DNA from: Defluviicoccus sp.
Lineage (GTDB): Bacteria; Pseudomonadota; Alphaproteobacteria; Rhodospirillales; Defluviicoccaceae
Assembly (NCBI GenBank): GCA_029624735.1
Contig: JARSSM010000022.1
Coordinates: 186,001-250,000 of the forward strand
Direction: 5' to 3'
DNA length: 64,000 nucleotides
This document shows positions 46,269 through 56,200 of the stretch, piece after piece. Under the pieces are notes generated by a model that saw only the letters and a list, made by a program, of their open reading frames with translations, did not search any database and was not told where the DNA came from. The translations under genes and the position numbers were made by a program. Position 1 is the stretch's first letter. Each line of letters opens with the position of its first letter.

Positions 46269-48371
46269 ATGATACACACTTTTGCCATCGCATGTGGGCT
46301 GTTGGCTTTGGCCTACGGCATCTATGCAAGCCGGTCCGTGCTGTCCGCCGGAGCCGGTACTCCCAGGATGCAGGAAATCTCGGGTGCCGTGCAGGAGGGG
46401 GCGGCAGCCTATCTCAACCGTCAGTACACGACGATCGGCATCGCCGGTATCGTTGTGGCTGTCATTCTATTCATCGTTCTCGGCTGGAAGGTAGCCCTCG
46501 GCTTTGTCATCGGGGCCGTCCTTTCCGGTGCGGCCGGCTACATCGGCATGAACATCTCGGTCCGCGCCAACGTTCGCGTCGCCGATGCAGCGCAGGGCGG
46601 CCTCGCCCAGGGGCTCGGACTTGCGTTCAAGGCCGGGGCCGTCACGGGCATGCTGGTCGCGGGCTTGGCTCTGCTCGCGGTCGCGGTCTATTACGCGATC
46701 CTGCTCGGCCTCGGTGCGACCGGCCGTGACCTGATCGATCCTCTCGTCGCACTGGGCTTCGGTGCCTCGCTGATTTCGATCTTCGCCCGGCTTGGCGGCG
46801 GCATCTTCACCAAGGGCGCCGATGTCGGTGCCGACCTGGTCGGCAAGGTTGAGGCGGGGATCCCGGAAGATGACCCGCGCAATCCGGCGGTGATCGCAGA
46901 CAACGTCGGCGACAACGTCGGTGACTGTGCCGGCATGGCGGCGGACCTTTTCGAAACCTACGTCGTGACCGTCGTCGCGACGATGGTGCTGGCGTCGATC
47001 TTCTTCCATGACTCGTCGTCGCTCTCTAACCTGATGATCTACCCGCTCGCCATTGGCGGCGCCTGCATCATCGCTTGCGTGGCGGGCACGTTCCTCGTCA
47101 AGCTGCCGGCGAGCCAGAATATCATGGGAGCGCTTTATCGTGGTTTCATCGCCAGTGCAGTGATCTCCGCCGTTCTGTTGCTGCCGATCACGGCGATAAC
47201 GGTTGGCATGGGAACCAAGCTCACCGTCGGCAGCCATGTCTTTAACGGCTGGGATCTGTTTTTCTGCGGCCTGATCGGGCTGATCACCACCGGTCTGCTG
47301 GTCTGGATTACTGAATACTACACCAGCACCGAGTTTCGCCCGGTTCGCGCGATCGCTTCCTCCTGTCAGACGGGGCATGCGACCAACATCATCCAGGGCC
47401 TCGCCATCTCGATGGAAGCGACGGCGATCCCGGCGCTGATCATCTGCGGCGCGATCATCGCCACCTACTTGTTGGCGGGCCTGTTCGGGATCGCGATCGC
47501 CGTGAGCTCGATGCTGGCGCTGGCCGGCATGGTGGTGGCGCTCGATGCCTACGGACCGGTGACGGATAACGCCGGCGGCATCGCGGAGATGGCCGATCTC
47601 CCGGCCGACGTCCGCAAGACGACCGATGCGCTGGACGCAGTCGGTAACACCACGAAGGCGGTGACCAAGGGCTACGCAATCGGCTCGGCCGGTCTCGGTG
47701 CTCTGGTGCTGTTCGCCGCGTACACTCAGGACATCTTGTTCTTCAGCGCCAGGCCCGACATCTATCCCTACTTCGCGGGCGTCAACATCGACTTCTCGTT
47801 GTCAAACCCATTTGTCGTTGTCGGCTTGTTCGTCGGCGGCTTGTTGCCGTACCTGTTCGGCGCAATGGGGATGATGGCGGTCGGCCGGGCAGCCGGCTCA
47901 GTGGTCGTCGAGGTCCGGCGCCAGTTCAAGGAGATCAAGGGCATCATGGAAGGCACGGCCAAGCCAGAGTACGGCCGCTGTGTCGACATGCTGACCCGGG
48001 CCGCGATCAAGGAGATGATGATCCCGTCGCTGCTGCCGGTGCTGTCACCGCTGGTCCTGTACGTCGTCATTCTTGTCATTGCCGGCAAGTCGGCGGCGTT
48101 CGCGGCCGTCGGCGCCATGTTGCTGGGCGTCATCGTGACGGGGCTGTTCGTCGCCATCTCGATGACGGCGGGCGGCGGCGCCTGGGATAATGCCAAGAAG
48201 TACATCGAGGATGGCCACTACGGCGGCAAGGGCTCGGACGCCCACAAGGCTGCCGTGACCGGCGATACCGTCGGTGATCCCTACAAGGACACCGCCGGCC
48301 CGGCTGTCAACCCGATGATCAAGATCACCAATATCGTCGCCCTGCTGCTGCTGGCGATGTTGGCCCACTGA
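46269..48371 (+). CDS. hppA: Membrane-bound proton-translocating pyrophosphatase
   Basis: 700 residues from ATG 46269 behind AGGGGC. About 16 membrane helices. PPi-binding loop [20 protein letters not shown] and [35 protein letters not shown] has lysine at the position that distinguishes K+-independent H+-PPases. [19 protein letters not shown] is the C-terminal PPi motif. Converts PPi energy into a proton gradient, common in Rhodospirillum relatives. Confidence 0.97.
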   Translation: MIHTFAIACGLLALAYGIYASRSVLSAGAGTPRMQEISGAVQEGAAAYLNRQYTTIGIAGIVVAVILFIVLGWKVALGFVIGAVLSGAAGYIGMNISVRANVRVADAAQGGLAQGLGLAFKAGAVTGMLVAGLALLAVAVYYAILLGLGATGRDLIDPLVALGFGASLISIFARLGGGIFTKGADVGADLVGKVEAGIPEDDPRNPAVIADNVGDNVGDCAGMAADLFETYVVTVVATMVLASIFFHDSSSLSNLMIYPLAIGGACIIACVAGTFLVKLPASQNIMGALYRGFIASAVISAVLLLPITAITVGMGTKLTVGSHVFNGWDLFFCGLIGLITTGLLVWITEYYTSTEFRPVRAIASSCQTGHATNIIQGLAISMEATAIPALIICGAIIATYLLAGLFGIAIAVSSMLALAGMVVALDAYGPVTDNAGGIAEMADLPADVRKTTDALDAVGNTTKAVTKGYAIGSAGLGALVLFAAYTQDILFFSARPDIYPYFAGVNIDFSLSNPFVVVGLFVGGLLPYLFGAMGMMAVGRAAGSVVVEVRRQFKEIKGIMEGTAKPEYGRCVDMLTRAAIKEMMIPSLLPVLSPLVLYVVILVIAGKSAAFAAVGAMLLGVIVTGLFVAISMTAGGGAWDNAKKYIEDGHYGGKGSDAHKAAVTGDTVGDPYKDTAGPAVNPMIKITNIVALLLLAMLAH

Positions 48372-48429
48372 CCACGCGAACGCTCCAGCCGGCGTCAAGC
48401 CGGCCGGACGTTTTGGCTGCTGAGACCCG

Positions 48430-48474
48430 AACCCCGCGGGGCGCACAGTTCGCCGCCTCGCGGGGTTTTTCTTT
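48430..48474 (+). terminator. Rho-independent terminator of hppA
   Basis: AACCCCGCG (48430-48438) pairs with CGCGGGGTT (48459-48467), followed by TTTCTTT. Nine perfect base pairs with a 20-nt loop. Confidence 0.8.
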
Positions 48475-48522
48475 GCGGTCGGTGCGTAGGCCCTGCGTCG
48501 CTACTTTGGGGCGCCGCCCTGC

Positions 48523-49956
48523 TCAGTTGGTGGCCGGCAGGTTGACGGGCACCGCAGCGACCGTGTCGGCCGCCGCCGCGTCAACGGGCCCCTCGACACG
48601 CGGTGCTGCTTTTTCGATCTCCAACACAAGAATGCCGCCCGCTGCCTGCGGCGCCGCCGCCGTCGGCCGGCCTGGCTGCGACGGCTCGATGAAGCTGAAA
48701 CCGAGGCCGGTATTCGTGGCCGCGGATCCGCTCGGCCGGGATGTGCCGCCGCGCAAGGTGACCGGCAGCACGAGCGGCTCCGCCGGCGCCGGCAGCACCG
48801 GGTCGGTGGCGGGATCATGGGCGGCCACGGCCTTGGGCAGGGTGAGCGGTGCGGCGCTTGCAGTCACCTCGTTGGTAGCATCGGTGCCGGTGTTGGCGCC
48901 TGCGGGTATGCGCACCGGGGCAACCTTGATGGGCGCAGACGCATCGGCCGCTGAAGCCGGTGCCGCAGACTCTTCGCTGTTCTGCATAAGCACTTCGGCC
49001 TCGCCACGGCTGACATCGGGCACGAGTACGCCCGGGGCCTGCCCTTGCAGCGCCCGCTTGCGGACTCGCGCGGATCCCGTATCGCCCGGTGCGAGGCTGG
49101 CAAGGTTGGCACTGCTGCCACCGGAGCGGCCGGCGATCCCGAATACGACTGCTGCCCGCTCCTGCTGCGGCATCTTCGCAAGCGAGCGGTAAAGCGCCAT
49201 GACCTTGCGGAGTTCGGCTTCGCTCAAATCCCGCGATGCCGTGCGTGCGGCGTCGGCAATCTGGCCTCTCATGGCCAGCGCGAGGGCAAGGTTCTGCCGC
49301 GTGCGCGCGTCGGCCGAAGGCTCTGTGGCAAGCTGGGTCAGGAGGGCGACCGCTTCGTCATGCTCGCCGGCCAGGGCTTTCGACAGGGCGAAATTGCTGC
49401 GGACGCCGGCATCGTGCGGTGCGAGCGCAAGCGCACGCGTGTAGGCCTCGCGCGCCTCGTCCGGCTTCCCCAAGAGATCGAGGCTGACAGCAATGCCGTT
49501 CAACGCCTTGCCGTCACCTGAATCAAGCGCCAGGGCCTCGCGGTAGGCCTCGAGGGCCTGTTCCGGCCGGCCCGACTTGAGTAGGAGGCCGGCATACTTG
49601 CGGCGAATGGCGCTGTCGTTGCCGGAGCGGGTTATCGCTTCGCGCCACAACTCCAGCGCCTTCTCGGTGGAGCCGAGTGCGGTGGCCGTTTCAGCCAAGC
49701 CGATCAGCGGCGCCGGCTGCGACGGATCCACCTCGTGCGCACGGCTATAGAAGATGGAGGCCGATGCCAAGTCGCCGCCGGCACGAACGCTGTCTGCCAT
49801 CCGCATCGCCTGCACATACTTGCTGTCAGCGCTGCCCAGCTTCCCCTTCGCGCCACCGGCCTCGAATGCGGCACACCCTCCAAGCAGAAGCGAAAGCGCA
49901 ACGAGCGCGATGACAGCAGAGGGAGGGGCGGTTCGACGATGATGAGATGGCCTCAT
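48523..49956 (-). CDS. Tetratricopeptide-repeat lipoprotein (TadD-like)
   Basis: 477 residues. Lipoprotein signal peptide VALSLLLGGCAAFEAG with lipobox LGGC. TPR helices from about 50 to 250 (AMRMADSVRAGGDLASASIFYSRAHEVDPSQPAPLIGLAE, KALELWREAI, ALEAYREALALDSGDGKALNGIAVSL, EAYTRALALAPHDAGVR). The second half is a low-complexity Ala/Pro/Ser-rich tail. TadD-type proteins assist Flp pilus assembly, but no tad genes are near; a generic envelope role is safer. Confidence 0.85.
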   Translation of the reverse strand: MRPSHHRRTAPPSAVIALVALSLLLGGCAAFEAGGAKGKLGSADSKYVQAMRMADSVRAGGDLASASIFYSRAHEVDPSQPAPLIGLAETATALGSTEKALELWREAITRSGNDSAIRRKYAGLLLKSGRPEQALEAYREALALDSGDGKALNGIAVSLDLLGKPDEAREAYTRALALAPHDAGVRSNFALSKALAGEHDEAVALLTQLATEPSADARTRQNLALALAMRGQIADAARTASRDLSEAELRKVMALYRSLAKMPQQERAAVVFGIAGRSGGSSANLASLAPGDTGSARVRKRALQGQAPGVLVPDVSRGEAEVLMQNSEESAAPASAADASAPIKVAPVRIPAGANTGTDATNEVTASAAPLTLPKAVAAHDPATDPVLPAPAEPLVLPVTLRGGTSRPSGSAATNTGLGFSFIEPSQPGRPTAAAPQAAGGILVLEIEKAAPRVEGPVDAAAADTVAAVPVNLPATN

Positions 49957-50153
49957 TTGCGATCTCTCCTCACGCCAGCCTGCAAGAGTCTAGCTCAAGA
50001 CGTCCAATCCGAATGTGGACTCGGCCACATTCGTGTCAGGGCGAATAATGCCTGCTCTGCGTTAACAGGAAGTTTGCAATTTTGTGGTGTTTTATGCGCA
50101 CCGTAGTCCGGAACCAGGCTCTCCGGGGTGCTAGGCGTGAAAGGCATCGACGC
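49957..50153. promoter_or_regulatory. Divergent intergenic region between the TPR lipoprotein and ldtR
   Basis: 197 bp with locally AT-rich sequence at 50040-50100, presumably holding the promoters of both genes and possibly the LdtR site. No clear palindrome recognised. Confidence 0.35.
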
Positions 50154-50651
50154 ATGAAGAAAGAGTATCTTGAGTTCACGCGGCTGATCGAGCGGCTGCA
50201 CCGGCGCTTTCTTGATCTCCTGCGCGCCGAGCTGAACCATCTCAGCATTCGTGACATCAATAGTGTTCAGGCGCTGCTGCTCGCCAACATCGGCGAGGAG
50301 CAGATTGCTATCCGCGATCTCGTCGAGCGTGGCTACTACCAAGGCTCGAACGTGTCGTATAACATCAAGAAGCTGGCGGAAATGGGCTACCTGGAACAGG
50401 AACGTTCCGCGCATGATCGCCGTTCGGTGAGCATCCGGCTGACCGCCAAGGCCATGAACGTGGTCGAGCGGATCCGTGAGCTGGAGCAGCGGATCGCCGG
50501 CGAGCTCGACCAGCAGGACTTCGGCAGCACCGAGATCGAAACCGTTTGCCAGGCACTGCGGCGGGTCGAGCGGACGTGGACGGACTACGTCCACTACGGG
50601 CGCTCATACCGCGGGGGGAGCGACGTTCCCGAGGTTGTCGCCGCCGAATAG
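50154..50651 (+). CDS. ldtR: LdtR-type MarR family regulator
   Basis: 165 residues from ATG 50154. MarR winged helix: FTRLIERLHRRFLDLLRAEL, IRDINSVQALLLANIGEEQIAIRDLVERGYYQGSNVSYNIKKLAEMGYLEQERSAHDRRSVSIRLT. The RGYYQGSNVSYN recognition helix is that of LdtR from Liberibacter/Sinorhizobium, which controls L,D-transpeptidase and stress genes. Ends convergent with and 48 bp inside the gmhB-like gene. Confidence 0.87.
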   Translation: MKKEYLEFTRLIERLHRRFLDLLRAELNHLSIRDINSVQALLLANIGEEQIAIRDLVERGYYQGSNVSYNIKKLAEMGYLEQERSAHDRRSVSIRLTAKAMNVVERIRELEQRIAGELDQQDFGSTEIETVCQALRRVERTWTDYVHYGRSYRGGSDVPEVVAAE

Positions 50652-51326
50652 CGGCAGCCGTGCCAGCGCCGTTGCGATTGAGCCGCCCAGGATCACCTCG
50701 AACCGGCCGACGGACTGCTGCTGCAGGGCCGCCTCCCGCTCCGACGGCCGGGATCCGACGCCGGTTGCGACCAGCAGCCCGCCAGCGAGGCCGGCACGGG
50801 CGGCAGCGATGATGTCGGACGCGCGGTCGCCGATGAGCCAGGACTGCGCGAGCGCGATCGGCAACAGACCGGCAGCGCGGCGGACGAGGCCGGGGTTCGG
50901 CTTGCGGTCCGGATGGTCGGGATGATTGTAGGGGGCGCGGCCGCTGGGATGATGCGGACAGGCCAGGACCGCATCGATGAAAGCGCCGGCGTCTGCCAGC
51001 TCGGTCAGCATGCGCGCCTGAACGGCGGCGAAATCCGCCCACTCGAACAGGGAACGCGCGATCCCTGACTGGTTGGTGACGATGACGACCGCCACCTCGT
51101 TGCGGTTGGCGGACGCGATCACCTCGGCGGCGCCGGGAATGAGGCGAACCTCCTCCGCCCGGCTGATGAATCCCACCTCCTCGATGATCGTGCCATCACG
51201 ATCGAGAAACAGGGCCGGCCGAGGCGCCTGCGATCGCGTCGGCCGTAAGATCTCGACCCATGCGCCGTCCGCGTCAAGCGGAACTGCGGTCGTCGTAGCG
51301 CCACCCCCCGAGGGATCAGATGCCAT
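50604..51326 (-). CDS. gmhB: HAD-family D-glycero-D-manno-heptose bisphosphate phosphatase-like (GmhB)
   Basis: 240 residues. HAD motif I ALFLDRDGTIIEE, motif II VVIVTNQSGIAR, the Cys/His zinc loop ACPHHP..., and motif III/IV RKPNPGLVRRAA...SWLIGDRASDIIAA. GmhB dephosphorylates heptose-1,7-bisphosphate for LPS core or glycan heptose. Only part of the four-ligand zinc loop is visible (CPHHPSG), so histidinol-phosphatase-like specificity is not excluded. About 38 residues precede motif I, longer than E. coli GmhB. Confidence 0.83.
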   Translation of the reverse strand: MASDPSGGGATTTAVPLDADGAWVEILRPTRSQAPRPALFLDRDGTIIEEVGFISRAEEVRLIPGAAEVIASANRNEVAVVIVTNQSGIARSLFEWADFAAVQARMLTELADAGAFIDAVLACPHHPSGRAPYNHPDHPDRKPNPGLVRRAAGLLPIALAQSWLIGDRASDIIAAARAGLAGGLLVATGVGSRPSEREAALQQQSVGRFEVILGGSIATALARLPLFGGDNLGNVAPPAV

Positions 51327-51341
51327 CGCCGGAACCCGCCC

Positions 51342-51674
51342 TCAAACGCCGCTGGCGACGCGCTCCGAAAGGTGTAGTCCAACCACGCCGATGACGATCA
51401 GGGCCAGGAAAAACACCTTGAGCGCGGTGAGTGGCTCGCCGAAATAAAGGACACCGACGCCGGCAATGATGGCGGTACCGGCGGCCGACCACACGGCGTA
51501 GGCAACGCTAATCGGGATGATCTTTACCGCCAGCGCGAGAAGCGCAAAACTGATCACGTACGTGGGAAGGATCAGGAGCGACGGCACCAGCCGGCTGAAG
51601 CCGTCCGACAGCTTCAGGCAGGTCGTACCCATGGTCTCGAAGATGATGGCAAGTGCAAGATACACCCACTCCAT
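51342..51674 (-). CDS. Small multidrug resistance (SMR) family transporter
   Basis: 110 residues, four membrane helices: MEWVYLALAIIFETMGTTCLKLSDGF with the essential membrane glutamate, SLLILPTYVISFALLALAVKII, VAYAVWSAAGTAIIAGVGVLYF, TALKVFFLALIVIGVVGL. EmrE/QacE/Gdx family proton-coupled exporter of quaternary cations or guanidinium; the WSAAGT and ESAE-like signatures favour the EmrE branch. Divergent from the DUF924 gene with 20 bp between starts. Confidence 0.93.
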   Translation of the reverse strand: MEWVYLALAIIFETMGTTCLKLSDGFSRLVPSLLILPTYVISFALLALAVKIIPISVAYAVWSAAGTAIIAGVGVLYFGEPLTALKVFFLALIVIGVVGLHLSERVASGV

Positions 51675-51694
51675 GGCTTAAGTCCCTCCCCCGC

Positions 51695-52231
51695 ATGGTC
51701 GATGCTGTGCTGGGCTTCTGGTTCGACGAGCTGACACCGGCGCACTGGTTCGTCGCCAACGCCGAGCTTGATCGCACGATCGCGCAGCGCTTTGGTGACG
51801 TGTACGCACTCCTGGCGGTGGCGCTGCCCGAGGGGTGGCCGGCAACAGCGCGCGGCCAGCTCGCGGCCGTGATCGCACTTGATCAGTTTCCACGCAACAT
51901 GTTTCGCGGCACCGCGCAAGCCTTCGCAACCGATGCAAGCGCCCTGCGCATCGCTCAAGCCGCCATCGATGCGGGGTTCGACCGGCAACTGCCGGCCGTT
52001 CAACGGCAGTTTCTCTACCTGCCGTTTCAGCACAGCGAGCAGGCCCCGGATCAGGAACGCTCGGTCGCCTTGTACGCGGCCCTCGGTAACGAGCAAGCCT
52101 TCGATTTCGCCCGGCGCCACAAGGCGATCATCGACCGCTTCGGCCGCTTTCCACACCGCAACCGCGCGCTCGGCCGCCCCTCGACGGCCGAGGAGACGGC
52201 TTTTCTCGCGACGCCCGGTTCCTCGTTCTGA
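51695..52231 (+). CDS. DUF924 family protein
   Basis: 178 residues from ATG 51695 (GTG 51653 would overlap the divergent SMR gene). AVLGFWFDELTPAHWFVANAELDRTIAQRFGD, LAAVIALDQFPRNMFRGTAQAFATDASALRIA, LPFQHSEQAPDQERSVALYAAL and FGRFPHRNRALGRPSTAEE are the full family pattern, an all-helical TPR-like fold of unknown function. No operon partner. Confidence 0.9.
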   Translation: MVDAVLGFWFDELTPAHWFVANAELDRTIAQRFGDVYALLAVALPEGWPATARGQLAAVIALDQFPRNMFRGTAQAFATDASALRIAQAAIDAGFDRQLPAVQRQFLYLPFQHSEQAPDQERSVALYAALGNEQAFDFARRHKAIIDRFGRFPHRNRALGRPSTAEETAFLATPGSSF

Positions 52232-52237
52232 GGCCGC

Positions 52238-53242
52238 TTACGTTGCGTAGGGGCTCTTGTAGCTCTGCAGCACCTTGATGTAGTTGGCGCGCTCGAAGGC
52301 CGACGGATCGGCGACCTTGAGCTGGCTCATCGAGCCCTTCATCTGCGCGATCGAGTCGTAGTTGTGCCGCTCCATCCACTCCCTGGTCTGGTTGAGCAAG
52401 GTTTGCAAGTGGCCAACGCCGTTGCGCAGCAGGGCCGAGGTCGTCATCACGGCATCGGCACCGGCCATCACGTACTTGATGACCTCCTTGCCCGTCTCGA
52501 CACCGCGCGTCGCCGCCAGTGAGCATTTCAGCCGGCCGTGCAGCACGGCGATCCACAACAACGGCAGGCGAATTTCGCTCGCCGAGCTGAGCTCGAGATC
52601 CGGCACCACCTCAAGCTCCTCCAAGTCGAAGTCCGGCTGGTAGAAGCGGTTGAACAGGACCAAACCATCGGCTCCGGCTGCGACACACCGCTTCGCCATG
52701 TCGCCGAAGGCACTGAAGAACGGATTCAGCTTGACGGCGACGGGTACCGAGACCGCGGCGCGCACGGCCTGGATGACGTCGACATAGCGTTGCTCGACGT
52801 CCCGACCGCTCGTCTCCAGATCGGCCGGGATGTAATAAACGTTGAGCTCGATGGCCTTGGCGCCGGCTTCGGCCATCAGGCGGGCATAGTCCGTCCAACC
52901 GGCATTCGTGGTCCCGTTCAGGCTGGCGATGATCGGGACTTGGCAGGCGGCACTCGCCTTGCGGATGAGCTCCAGGTAGGAATCCGGGCCGACGCGGTAA
53001 TCGGCGACGGCAGGAAAGTAGGAGAGCGACTCTGCAAAGCTCTCGGTTCCAGCCTCCGACAGAAAGTCGAACGACTCATTCTCGAAGCGGATCTGTTCCT
53101 CGAACAGCGAGAACAGGGTAATCGCTGCCGCGCCCGCGTCCTCCATGCGCTTGATGCCGTCAAGAGACCGCGAGATCGGCGACGAGGAAGCGACGATCGG
53201 GTGTTTGAGTTTCAGACCCAAATAGGTTGTCTGTAAGTCCAT
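52238..53242 (-). CDS. Dihydroorotate dehydrogenase-like FMN protein linked to nifJ
   Basis: 334 residues with the DHOD-type barrel start MDLQTTYLGLKLKHPIVASSSPISR and SLNGTTNAGWTDYARLMAEAGAKAIELNVYYIP, AVKLNPFFSAFGDMA, AGADGLVLFNRFY. It lacks the quinone-binding N-terminal helix of PyrD, and pyrimidine synthesis is served by pyrD at 20718. This family occurs next to pyruvate:ferredoxin oxidoreductase genes; the true substrate is not established. Separated from nifJ by 22 bp, so likely one operon. Confidence 0.85.
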   Translation of the reverse strand: MDLQTTYLGLKLKHPIVASSSPISRSLDGIKRMEDAGAAAITLFSLFEEQIRFENESFDFLSEAGTESFAESLSYFPAVADYRVGPDSYLELIRKASAACQVPIIASLNGTTNAGWTDYARLMAEAGAKAIELNVYYIPADLETSGRDVEQRYVDVIQAVRAAVSVPVAVKLNPFFSAFGDMAKRCVAAGADGLVLFNRFYQPDFDLEELEVVPDLELSSASEIRLPLLWIAVLHGRLKCSLAATRGVETGKEVIKYVMAGADAVMTTSALLRNGVGHLQTLLNQTREWMERHNYDSIAQMKGSMSQLKVADPSAFERANYIKVLQSYKSPYAT

Positions 53243-53264
53243 TTTCCGTTCCTCCCACCAGGGC

Positions 53265-56200
53265 CTAGCTCATCGACGCCATTTCTTCGTAAAGCTTCCA
53301 CTTCCGGTCGACCATAGCCTGCGCCATGCTCATCAGCTGGTCGGCCGCCTTGGGGTTGGTGCGATACAGCATCCGATAGCGCAGCTCGTTCTCGACGTAC
53401 TCCTTGAGCTTTATGGTCGGCCGCGGCGAGTCGAGCACAAACGGGTTTTCGCCCGACTGCCTGACCTCGGGGTTGAAGCGGATCAGCGGCCAGTGCCCGG
53501 ACTGAACGGCGCGGGTTTGCTGATCGAGCCCCTTCTGCATATTGATGCCATGGGCGATGCAGTGGCTGTAGGAAAGGATCAGCGACGGACCCGAGTAGGC
53601 TTCGGCCTCGCGCAGAGCCAGAAGGGCTTGCTGCGGATTGGCGCCCAAGGCGATGCGTGCGACGTAGATGTTGCCGTACGAGATCGCCTGCAGGGCGATG
53701 TCCTTCTTGCCGATCTGCTTGCCGGCGTTGGCGAACTTGGCAACCGCCGCGAGCGGCGTCGATTTGGACGCCTGGCCGCCGGTGTTCGAGTAGACCTCGG
53801 TATCCAGCACGAGGATGTTAACGTCGCGACCGCTCGCCATCACGTGGTCGACGCCGGATGAGCCGATATCGTAAGCCCAGCCGTCGCCGCCGATGATCCA
53901 CACGGAGCGCCGGACCAAGTGATCAGCGACCGACATCAAGGTCTTGGCGTCCTCGGACTTGATGCCGGTGAGCACCTCCTTCAGGGCCGCCACGCGCGCC
54001 CGCTGCTGGCGGATCTGCGATTCGGTCCGCTGCGGAGCGTTGATGAGTTCGTCCACCAGCGTTTCGCCGATCTGGCCGGCAAGGCGGACCAGCGTCTGCT
54101 TGGCAACCGTCATGTGGCGGTCGGCAGCCAGACGCATGCCGAGGCCGAACTCTGCATTGTCCTCGAACAAGGAATTGGACCACGCCGGGCCGCGGCCTTC
54201 GCTGTTCACCGACCACGGCGTGGTCGGCAGGTTGCCGCCATAGATCGACGAGCAGCCGGTTGCGTTCGCGACCACCAGCCGGTCGCCGAACAACTGCGAA
54301 ACCGCCTTGACGTAGGGCGTCTCGCCGCAGCCGGCACAGGCGCCGGAGAACTCGAACAGCGGTTCAAGGAACTGCACGCCGCGCACGGTCGAGAAATCGA
54401 CGCGGGAGCGGTCGTTGACCGGCAGCGTCTCGAAGAAGTCGACGTCGGCCTTGGCGCTCTCAAGGATCGGATCCTTCCAGCCCATATTGATGGCCTTCTT
54501 GCCGGACTCTTCCTTGCTCTTGGCCGGACAGACCTCCACGCACAGGCCGCAGCCGGTGCAATCCTCGACGTAAATCTGCAGCGTGTAGCGGGTTTCGGGG
54601 AAGCCGCGGGCATCGATCGGCGCGTGCTTGAAGGTTGCCGGGGCGGCCTCGAGCCGGTCCTGATGGTACAGCTTGGAGCGAATGACGCCGTGCGGGCAGA
54701 CAAAGCTGCAGTTGCCGCACTGGATGCAGATTTCCGGTTCCCACGCCGGCACGAACGGGGAGATGTTGCGCTTCTCCCAGCGAGTCGTGCCTGATGGGTA
54801 GGTGCCGTCAACCGGCAGCGCGCTCACCGGCAATTCATCGCCGCGGCCCGCCATCATCATCGCGGTGACGTTCTGCACGAACTCAGGCGCCTTTGCCGGC
54901 ACCACTGCCCGCATCTCCTGGGAGCTGGTCACGGCTTCGGGGACCTTGGCTTCGTGCAGATGCGCGAGCGTCACGTCAACCGCCTCGAAGTTCTTGCGGA
55001 CGATCTCCTCGCCCTTCTTGCCGTAGGTCTTGCGGATCGACTTCTTGATGCGGTCGATCGCTTCCTCGCGCGACAGAACGCCCGAGATGGCGAAGAAGCA
55101 GGTCTGCATGATGGTGTTGGTGCGCGTCCCCATGCCGGTTTCGCGCGCGACCTTGAGCGCATCAATGACGTAGAACTTGAGCTTCTTGCTGACCATCTCC
55201 TCCTGGATCAGGCGCGGCAGCTTGTTCCAGACCTCGTCCGGGCCGTATGGGCTGTTGAGAAGGAAGGTGGCACCCGGCAGCGCCAGGGCCAGAACATTGG
55301 TCTTCTCGACGAAGTTGAACTGATGGCAGCCGATGAAGTTCGCGGCCTGGATCAGGTAGGCAGACCGGATCGGCTGCGGCCCGAAACGCACGTGTGAGAC
55401 CGTCTGCGAGCCGGATTTCTTGGAGTCGTAGACGAAATATCCTTGTGCGTGGAGGTCGCCCTCCTCGCCGATGATCTTGATCGTGTTCTTGTTCGCGCCG
55501 ACCGTGCCGTCGGCACCCAGCCCGTAGAACAGGGCACGGTGTACGGACTCGGGCTCGGTCGAGAAGCTGCGGTCGTAGGCGATGCTGGTATGCGCGACAT
55601 CGTCGTTGATGCCGATCGTGAAGTGGTTTTTCGGCGTCTCTTTGGCGAGTTCGTCAAACACCCCCTTGACCATGGCGGGGTTGAACTCTTTCGACGATAG
55701 GCCATACCGGCCGCCGATAATCTTCGGCATCGCCGCGGTCGGCACCTTGCCGGCCGCAAAGCTCTCGAAGAAGGCCGTTACCACATCGGTATACAAGGGC
55801 TCGCCGGTTCCACCCGGCTCCTTGGTGCGGTCGAGCACGGCGATCGCCTTGGTCGTCGAGGGGATCGCGGCCAGCAAGTGCGACGCCGAGAAGGGACGGA
55901 ACAGGTGGACCTGGACGAGGCCGATCTTTTCTCCGCGCGCATTCAGGTAATCGACGGTTTCCCTGGTCGTATCGGCCGCAGACCCCATGACGATGACGAT
56001 CCGCTCGGCGTCTGGGGCACCGAAGTAGTCGAACAGCTGGTAGCGCCGGCCGACCAGCCCGGCAAACTTGGCCATCGCGTTCTCAACGATGCCGGGGACG
56101 CGCTGGTAGAAGATGTTGACGGTTTCGCGGGACTGGAAATAAGTGTCCGGGTTCTGCGCCGTGCCGCGAATGAACGGGTTGTCCGGATTGAGCGCCCGGC

